NCBI GenBank assembly: GCA_003416985.1
Contig: QVIN01000012.1
Span: 124,001-188,000 of the forward strand
Direction of reading: 5' to 3'
Source: Duganella sp. BJB480
GTDB taxonomy: Bacteria > Pseudomonadota > Gammaproteobacteria > Burkholderiales > Burkholderiaceae_D
Length of the DNA stretch: 64,000 nt
Shown here: positions 58,712-64,000 of the stretch, one piece after another
Layout of the letters: each line of letters starts with the position of its first letter
Numbering within the stretch: position 1 is the first letter of the stretch
Made by a program: the position numbers and the translations under genes
The notes under the pieces: model-generated
What the model saw: the letters and a program-made list of their open reading frames with translations, nothing else
What the model was told of the DNA's origin: nothing
Database searches by the model: none

Positions 58712-60838
58712 TCAGCGCTGCTGTATCTCGTACTGGATACGGATAAGCGGACGCTGCGTGTCGGCGGAGCGGCGGATGCTCGCATAGAGTCCGTCATCGT
58801 ATCGCTGGCCGGAGCGCCGCGCGGACTGCAGTAGATTGCCCAACGTCAGGCGCAGCCGGCCGCCGGCCGCCGGCCAGGATGCATAGGCCTCCAGTTCCCG
58901 GACGACGCCGGTCTCCTGCACCAGCGACTGCGACGTCCGGGCGCGCCATCCGCCAACGAAGCGAAAATTTGCGCCGGCGGTGACGCTTTGCGGCATGCGC
59001 AAATCGAGTCCGGCGTTGGCCGTCAGCGGCGCCTGGTTGCCGAGGCGGTTGTCGGGGCCGGCCAGGCCGTCGACGCGCGACCAGTTGCGGCTCAGGTTGG
59101 CGCGCAGCTCGACCGTGGAGCCGCCGGCCACTGAAGCCTTGAACGGCACGCGCGCGTCGATTTCAACGCCGTGGACATTGGCCACGCCGCCGTTGGCCGG
59201 ACTGCTGACCCAGACTCCATCCTCTTGCCACAGCCTGAGCTGCACAACATCCTGTATGCGCCGCGCATACGCGGACATGCTGACCATGGCATCCCGCGCA
59301 AAATAGGACTCCAGCGCCGCGTCCAATCCCCAGGCCAGCTCGGGGCGCAGCGATGGATTGCCCTGATAGTCCGGCTGCGTCGGTCCATTGTCGTTGTTGA
59401 CTGTGTAGCGCCGCGGCACCAGGTCGCGCGGCTGCGGCGCCTTGTAGGTGCGTGCCAGCGCCACGCGCAACTGGTCGCGCTCACTGTCGGGCAGCTTCCA
59501 GACCACCTGAGCCACCGGACTCCACACCCGCGATGCGGTCGCGGCGTCCCCCGGACCCCATGTGCGGGTGTCCAAGCCTTCCCATCGCAGTCCGAGATAC
59601 GCTTGCAGACGCGGGGTGACGCTCCACTCGTCCTGCGCGAACAGCGCCAGTTGTTCCACGCTGGCGTTGTAGTCCTGGTCCAGCCTGTACAGGGGAGGGC
59701 TGCCGGGCCCCGATGGGCCGGTGTCACGCTGATGGCGGCCCTCTTCGCGCCGCACATCGGAAGCGTCCCAGCCGATCGCAATGTCATGGCCGGCCATCAG
59801 CGGCGCCAGGTATTTGCCGCTGGTGGTGGCGCGGCGCTCGTAGGCCCGCGAGTCCACCGCGCGGTTCAGCCATGGGGTACCTTGCGCATCGATGCCGTGG
59901 AACAGGTAGTCGCCGTCGCGGTGACTCGCCTCGATGCCGGCTTTCAGCGTCAGCTTGCCGGTCTCGAAGCGCTGCATCCAGCTCAGGTCGGATTTGACCA
60001 GCCAGTTCTTGAACACCCCGCGCCAGTTGGAGTCCGGCGACGCGGTGGGCGCGCCCAGCAGTGTCGTCTCGGACTGCACGCCGCGCGCATCGACATGCGA
60101 CAAGTCCACCAGGCCTTGCCAGGTCAGCGAATTGCCGCCGTCGAGTTTGACGTCCGCGCGCGGCGCGGCGCTGAGGCGGCGGGTACGGTTACGGTCATCG
60201 TCCTCCAGTCGGCGCAGCGAGGTGCCGCCGGCATCGGTGGTTCGCTCGTCGGTACCGGTCTGTTGCCTGCTGCGCGACTCGCTGGCGGTGGCGGTGACGC
60301 CGTAGCCGACCGCGCCGCTGCGCTCCGTCCATTGGACCGTCGCCGTGGGACTGGTCTCGCCAGCCTGACGGTCCGCGCTCAGCTTGGCGGTGCGCCGGGG
60401 CGCGCCGGCGGCCTTGCGCAAGATGATGTTGATCGATCCGGCCACCGATTGTGCGCTGGCGTCCACTTGCGCGCTGCGCTGGATCTCGACGCGCTCGATC
60501 AGCTCCGGCGACAGGGTGGCGATGTCGAAGTTGGTGGGCGCCGGTTGGCCGTCAATCAAAATCTGGGTGTAGCCGCCGCCGAGGCCTCGCATGCGGATTT
60601 CGGTGCCGACGATGCTGATGCCCGGTTGACGCTTCAGCGCATCCGCCAAGGTGGTTTCGCCGTAGCGCTGCAGGTCGTCGCGGCCAACCACGATGCGGCC
60701 GACGGCGTCGTCGCGACGCAACTGGCTGCCGCCCGGTCCCCGCACCTCGACTTGCGGCAACGGGGGCGTGTCGTCGCCGGCCGCGGCGGCAAAGCTGAGG
60801 ACGAGAAGGGGAACTGGTCGCAATATGGAGAGGCGCAT
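58712..60838 (-). CDS. TonB-dependent receptor, substrate unknown
   Basis: A 708-residue outer-membrane receptor: signal peptide, plug domain (LADALKRQPGISIVGTEIRMRGLGGGYTQILIDGQPAP, VEIQRSAQVDASAQSVAGSINIIL) and a barrel. The C-terminus ends RIQYEIQQR instead of the usual aromatic residue, with Tyr six from the end, which is unusual. Plug and barrel fit heme, vitamin or siderophore receptors; nothing decides the substrate. The ATG at 60838 starts the signal peptide; upstream in-frame codons lack signal-peptide character. It is divergent from a LytS/LytTR pair with 157 nt between, so regulation by that pair is possible. Confidence 0.86.
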   Translation of the reverse strand: MRLSILRPVPLLVLSFAAAAGDDTPPLPQVEVRGPGGSQLRRDDAVGRIVVGRDDLQRYGETTLADALKRQPGISIVGTEIRMRGLGGGYTQILIDGQPAPTNFDIATLSPELIERVEIQRSAQVDASAQSVAGSINIILRKAAGAPRRTAKLSADRQAGETSPTATVQWTERSGAVGYGVTATASESRSRQQTGTDERTTDAGGTSLRRLEDDDRNRTRRLSAAPRADVKLDGGNSLTWQGLVDLSHVDARGVQSETTLLGAPTASPDSNWRGVFKNWLVKSDLSWMQRFETGKLTLKAGIEASHRDGDYLFHGIDAQGTPWLNRAVDSRAYERRATTSGKYLAPLMAGHDIAIGWDASDVRREEGRHQRDTGPSGPGSPPLYRLDQDYNASVEQLALFAQDEWSVTPRLQAYLGLRWEGLDTRTWGPGDAATASRVWSPVAQVVWKLPDSERDQLRVALARTYKAPQPRDLVPRRYTVNNDNGPTQPDYQGNPSLRPELAWGLDAALESYFARDAMVSMSAYARRIQDVVQLRLWQEDGVWVSSPANGGVANVHGVEIDARVPFKASVAGGSTVELRANLSRNWSRVDGLAGPDNRLGNQAPLTANAGLDLRMPQSVTAGANFRFVGGWRARTSQSLVQETGVVRELEAYASWPAAGGRLRLTLGNLLQSARRSGQRYDDGLYASIRRSADTQRPLIRIQYEIQQR

Positions 60839-60995
60839 GATGGTGGTGACGGAAGTTGAAGAGCCGCCAGCGTAGCCGACGGTCTGCGGTCCCTCTAGCG
60901 GCGTGTGATGAGTGCCCGCGCCTGTGGGATGAAGCGGCAGCCATCCGCACAATTCGGACTGTTATACTCCGCCACAAATATTGATATCGCTGCCC

Positions 60996-62072
60996 ATGTC
61001 CGTAAAATCCCGCGCGTTTCTGACTAACTTCGGCCTCTGGACGCTGCTGTGCGCAGTCGCAGGGGTGAGCACCTACGGCGATGCGGCGCATGACCGCGAT
61101 TTCCGCAGCTACTGGATGATGACGCTGGGTTGGTGGTGCGGCTATGCGGTGATGATGGTGCAAAGCTACGTGCTGTACCTGATCTATCAACGCCATCCTC
61201 GCTGGCTCGGCACCCGGCGCCTCATCGTGCGCGGCTATCTGCTGTACATGACGTTGTGCTGGCCGGTGGCCATGCTCGGCCTTGCCTTCCGGCGCTGCTT
61301 CAAGTTCGACCTGACGCCCAACCTGGCCAACGCCTGGCACTACTGGATTTCAATGGATAAATTCGAGTGGTTTGTGGTGTTTATCCTGTTGACCCTGGCA
61401 TTTGGTGTCGTGGTGGCCGGCTTGCTGTGGCAGCAGCGGCAGCAGCAGACCCGCGAGCTGGCCGCCATGCGCTTGTCGCTGGAGCGGCAGCGATTGGCTG
61501 CGTTGCGCGGGCAGCTGGAACCGCATTTCATCTTCAATACGCTCAGTGCGATCGGCGCCATGGTGAGGACCGACGACAAGCCTGTCGCGCTGGACGGACT
61601 GTCGCGCTTCGGCGACCTGCTGCAGTATGCGTTGTTGAGCAGTGAGCGAGACTGGGTCAGCCTGAAACAGGAGCTGCGGTTCGTGCTGGATTATCTGGAA
61701 TTGCAGCATCTGCGATTTGGTGCCCGGCTACGCGTCGGCATCGAGGGAGAGCATGTGCTGGATGAGGAAGTGGAGTGTCCGCCCATGCTGCTGCAGCCCC
61801 TGGTCGAAAACGCCTTGCGGCATGATCTCGAATGCCATGGCGGCAGCAGCGATATCAGTGTCACCTTCGCGCGCGAAGGCGCGTTTTTGCTGGTCAGCGT
61901 CAGCAATCCGATCTTCGACCAGGTGGCGCCGACTGCGGGACTGGGGATCGGCCTGCGGGGAATCCGGGCCCGGCTGCTGCTTGCCTACGGCAACCTGGCT
62001 TCGCTGGAGACCGCGCGGATCGACGGGCGGTTCGTCGCCGGACTACGGCTCCCATGGCAAGTGATGGACTGA
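60996..62072 (+). CDS. LytS/YehU-type sensor histidine kinase (His_kinase family)
   Basis: A 358-residue sensor kinase. Four membrane segments lie in the first ~150 residues (for example LWTLLCAVAGV, WWCGYAVMMVQSYVLYLIY, LLYMTLCWPVAMLGLAF, WFVVFILLTLAFGVVVAGLLW). The cytosolic part has the LytS motif LEPHFIFNTLSAIGAMV with the phospho-His in PHFIFN, then PLVENALRH (N box) and GIGLRGIRARLLLAYG. The start ATG is at 60996, though a TTG at 60981 is in frame; no clear ribosome-binding site is seen. TATACT at 60963-60968 may be a -10. It is coupled to the response regulator 2 nt downstream. Confidence 0.88.
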   Translation: MSVKSRAFLTNFGLWTLLCAVAGVSTYGDAAHDRDFRSYWMMTLGWWCGYAVMMVQSYVLYLIYQRHPRWLGTRRLIVRGYLLYMTLCWPVAMLGLAFRRCFKFDLTPNLANAWHYWISMDKFEWFVVFILLTLAFGVVVAGLLWQQRQQQTRELAAMRLSLERQRLAALRGQLEPHFIFNTLSAIGAMVRTDDKPVALDGLSRFGDLLQYALLSSERDWVSLKQELRFVLDYLELQHLRFGARLRVGIEGEHVLDEEVECPPMLLQPLVENALRHDLECHGGSSDISVTFAREGAFLLVSVSNPIFDQVAPTAGLGIGLRGIRARLLLAYGNLASLETARIDGRFVAGLRLPWQVMD

Positions 62073-62074
62073 GC

Positions 62075-62839
62075 ATGACTTTTAAAACTCTGATTGTGGA
62101 CGACGAGGCCCACGCTCGTACCAATCTACGGCTGGCGCTTGCGCCGCTGGCCGAATGGGAGGTGGCGGGCGAATGCCCAAGCGCGGCCAGTGCCCGCGAC
62201 TTTCTGCAAACGAAAGAAGTGGACCTGATACTGCTGGATGTGCAGATGCCGCAAGAGTCCGGGCTGGAAATGGCGCGTTCCCTGAGCCAGCGGGAATTGC
62301 CGCCGCTGATAGTCTTCGCGACCGCGCATCGAGGACATGCCCTCGATGCCTTCGATGTCCATGCCCTGGACTATATCGTCAAGCCCGTTAATGAGCCGCG
62401 CCTGCACCAAGCGATCGCCCGCGCCCAGGTGCTGCTGGAACAACGCGCCACGTATGCCCGCGCCTTGCGCCAGTTCACCGATCCCGTCCCCGGGTTCTGG
62501 AGTGAATTGATCGTCAGGTCGGTAGGGCGGATGGACCGGGTCGCCTTGAACGATGTGCGCTGGATCGAGACCGCCGGCAACTACGTCGAGCTGCATCTGG
62601 CGGACGGCACACTGCTGCACCGCACGACGCTCACCGAACTGGTCCGGTACCTGGATCCGGACGAATTCTTGCGCATCCATCGCCGCATCCTGGTCAGGCG
62701 CGATCAGGTGGTCGGCGTGCGCCAGGGGCAGGAGAGCAGCTACATGGCAGCGCTGCGCTGTGGCCGGTTGTTGCCGATCAGTGAGAGTTACTGGGCCGCG
62801 GTCAAGTTGGCTTTAGGTCGCGGCAATCTCCTGCCGTGA
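62075..62839 (+). CDS. LytTR-type response regulator
   Basis: A 254-residue regulator: receiver domain (DDEAHAR, phospho-Asp in ILLDVQMPQESG, K in VKPVNE) and a C-terminal LytTR DNA-binding domain (about 150-250: VALNDVRWIETAGNYVELHLADG, FLRIHRRILVRRDQV). It pairs with the LytS-like kinase. LytTR proteins often control adjacent outer-membrane or efflux genes; the divergent receptor gene is the natural candidate, by inference. Confidence 0.9.
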   Translation: MTFKTLIVDDEAHARTNLRLALAPLAEWEVAGECPSAASARDFLQTKEVDLILLDVQMPQESGLEMARSLSQRELPPLIVFATAHRGHALDAFDVHALDYIVKPVNEPRLHQAIARAQVLLEQRATYARALRQFTDPVPGFWSELIVRSVGRMDRVALNDVRWIETAGNYVELHLADGTLLHRTTLTELVRYLDPDEFLRIHRRILVRRDQVVGVRQGQESSYMAALRCGRLLPISESYWAAVKLALGRGNLLP

Positions 62840-62888
62840 GCGGCGTCCGGTCCGCGCGGAAAATAGTAGTATTTGCACATGCCAGCAT

Positions 62889-62907
62889 TCCCCGTCGGAG
62901 ACGAGGG
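62889..62907 (+). terminator. Imperfect hairpin after the LytTR gene
   Basis: A stem of about seven pairs with one C-A mismatch around loop GGA (CCCCGTC against GACGAGG), 50 nt after the LytTR stop. No T-run follows. It is a weak candidate for ending the two-component transcript. Confidence 0.25.
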
Positions 62908-62954
62908 GCAGGCCCCAGGGCGTTAATGCTGATATGCGGGGAGAGCCAGTCAAT

Positions 62955-64000
62955 ATGTTCACCATTCCAGATGCGCGGTTGCAGGCGCTCAGCCGCGCCA
63001 GCCGGGACCAATTCATCGACCGCCTGATGGACCGGTTACGCTGCGATTTCCCGGCCACAGCAGGCGACCTGGGCAGTGACGAGCTGCACCGGCGAGTGGA
63101 CCAGGCCATTGAGCGCGCCGCCGGTTTTCAACTGCTCAGCCAACAACAGGCCGGCCGGTACATCAACTTGGCGGCGGTCTATGGCTGGGAGTTCGACCGC
63201 GATCCGGCCTTGTCCTGGATGCGCGCCATCCTCACCGATACCATCCTGCCCCGGCCGGAAGAACGCCTGGACCGGCTGATGGAAACCTGCCTGCACCGGC
63301 AACGCACCGAAGAACACAACCGGCTCCTGCATCGGCAACTGGGATGGGCGCCGGCCATGGCTGCCGGGACAACCGCGCCACCGGACCATCGCGGATTGCC
63401 CCTGGCCGAAGCCGACCAGGCGGCCCGGGCGCACCACGGCCACCAAATCGTGGGCGCCGTCGCCATGCCATGTCCCGGCGCCGGGACTGGCGAAGACAAG
63501 CTGATGGAAATCGTCGTCACAGGCGACGATGACGCCGGACTGGATGGCATCGACCTGATGATCGTGCGAGGCGATGGCCAGGTTCTGACCGGCAAAACAG
63601 GGCCGACAGGGCGGTACAGATTCACCGGCCTCCCTCCCGGCAATTACAAATTGTGCTTGCCGGCGCTGGACGCCGATGCATGGGGTGTCAAAACCATACG
63701 CGCCCTCCCGGACACGGCATCGCGCGGTACAGGTAAGGCAACCTGGACAACCGCGCCCGATCCCGCCCCGCAAGATGACAAGCGCCACCTCATTGTGCCA
63801 GGCGAATGCATCGGAAAAATCGCGGAATACTACGGTTTTTTCCCCCGTACGATTTGGGATCACCCTGCCAACGCGGACCTGAAACATCGGCGGCACGACA
63901 ACATGTACGTATTATTCGAGGGCGACGTGGTGGCAATCCCGGCCAAGCGCATGAAACTGGAGAGCGTGGCGGCCGGGGACCAGGTCATCGTTCAGCGGCG
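62955..64000 (+). CDS. Modular effector-like protein with LysM-like domain (3' truncated)
   Basis: An open frame of 348 codons running off the right edge. Residues 1-130 (FTIPDARLQALSRASRDQF, RYINLAAVYGWEFDRDP, ILTDTILP) resemble a small helical domain common in T6SS and eCIS effector clusters. Residues ~184-240 (MEIVVTGDDDAGLDGIDL, GKTGPTGRYRFTGLPPGNYKL) form a Cna-B/prealbumin-like sandwich. Residues ~278-332 (GECIGKIAEYYGFFPRTIWDHPANADLK ... EGDVVAIP) form a LysM-like domain frequent in secreted toxins. A toxin domain may follow beyond the window. The ATG at 62955 has GGGGAG upstream. I cannot name the final activity. Confidence 0.72.
   Translation, partial: MFTIPDARLQALSRASRDQFIDRLMDRLRCDFPATAGDLGSDELHRRVDQAIERAAGFQLLSQQQAGRYINLAAVYGWEFDRDPALSWMRAILTDTILPRPEERLDRLMETCLHRQRTEEHNRLLHRQLGWAPAMAAGTTAPPDHRGLPLAEADQAARAHHGHQIVGAVAMPCPGAGTGEDKLMEIVVTGDDDAGLDGIDLMIVRGDGQVLTGKTGPTGRYRFTGLPPGNYKLCLPALDADAWGVKTIRALPDTASRGTGKATWTTAPDPAPQDDKRHLIVPGECIGKIAEYYGFFPRTIWDHPANADLKHRRHDNMYVLFEGDVVAIPAKRMKLESVAAGDQVIVQR

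Noticed and set aside
63036..63896. A 286-codon minus-strand open frame near the right edge
   Set aside because: It is antisense to the frame 62955-64000, which has clear LysM-like and Cna-B-like features.
1..64000. CRISPR arrays, tRNA or rRNA genes, insertion sequences, attachment sites
   Set aside because: No regularly spaced direct repeats, tRNA-like cloverleaf, rRNA core sequence, transposase or terminal inverted repeats were noticed.

Overview
The window looks like the chromosome of a high-GC betaproteobacterium, most likely an Oxalobacteraceae member (Massilia/Duganella type). The pointers are the betaproteobacterial porin with a C-terminal Phe, the dense tightly packed operons, long antisense open frames typical of high GC, and the mix of hydroxamate siderophore, copper and injection-system genes. 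No rRNA, tRNA, CRISPR array, insertion sequence, integrase or phage capsid gene was seen. Genus-level placement is inference.

Layout. (1) 2-10079, plus strand: the distal part of a hydroxamate-type NRPS siderophore operon. It holds the last NRPS module with thioesterase, a TonB-dependent siderophore receptor, an IucB/AlcB-type acyltransferase, an ornithine/lysine N-monooxygenase, a MATE exporter and a PepSY membrane protein; most junctions overlap by 1-4 nt. (2) 10111-12138: a divergent pair of AraC regulator and FAD monooxygenase. (3) 12144-16467, plus strand: a four-gene operon (eRF1-like protein, beta-CASP nuclease, AMP-phosphorylase-type enzyme, PRPP-synthetase-like enzyme) behind a perfect FNR/ANR box placed exactly as in a class II FNR promoter. 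(4) 16464-20428, minus: a copper-uptake set with an OprC-type receptor carrying CxxxM and HxM copper ligands, a PepSY protein and a DUF2946 protein. (5) 20493-22250, minus: a porin followed by a family-3 solute-binding protein.

(6) 22451-46283, minus: 18 contiguous genes of an extracellular contractile injection system (eCIS): sheath, tube, chaperone-like zinc protein, Pro/Ala-rich protein, DUF4255 cap protein, AAA+ ATPase, small protein, a DUF4157 effector candidate, split Afp7-like and Afp8-like hub/spike genes, PAAR-like tip, gp25, two baseplate J-like proteins, a tail-I-like protein and a DUF6519 protein. No tape-measure or tail-fibre gene is recognisable. The DUF4157 protein is the most interesting object: it combines an HELTH motif, a possible PD-(D/E)XK nuclease core and eight 16-residue tandem repeats. 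(7) 46703-49927, plus: a secreted Sel1/ankyrin protein divergent from the eCIS.

(8) 49982-58641, minus: a CusCBA copper/silver efflux operon headed by a small Cys/His/Met protein and followed by a hybrid histidine kinase. (9) 58712-62839: a TonB-dependent receptor divergent from a LytS/LytTR two-component pair. (10) 62955 to the right edge: the start of a modular effector-like protein with a LysM-like domain, cut by the window end.

Themes: metal handling (iron, copper in and out), low-oxygen control of RNA and nucleotide turnover, and contractile injection. Functions are assigned from motifs and context only; no database search was possible.
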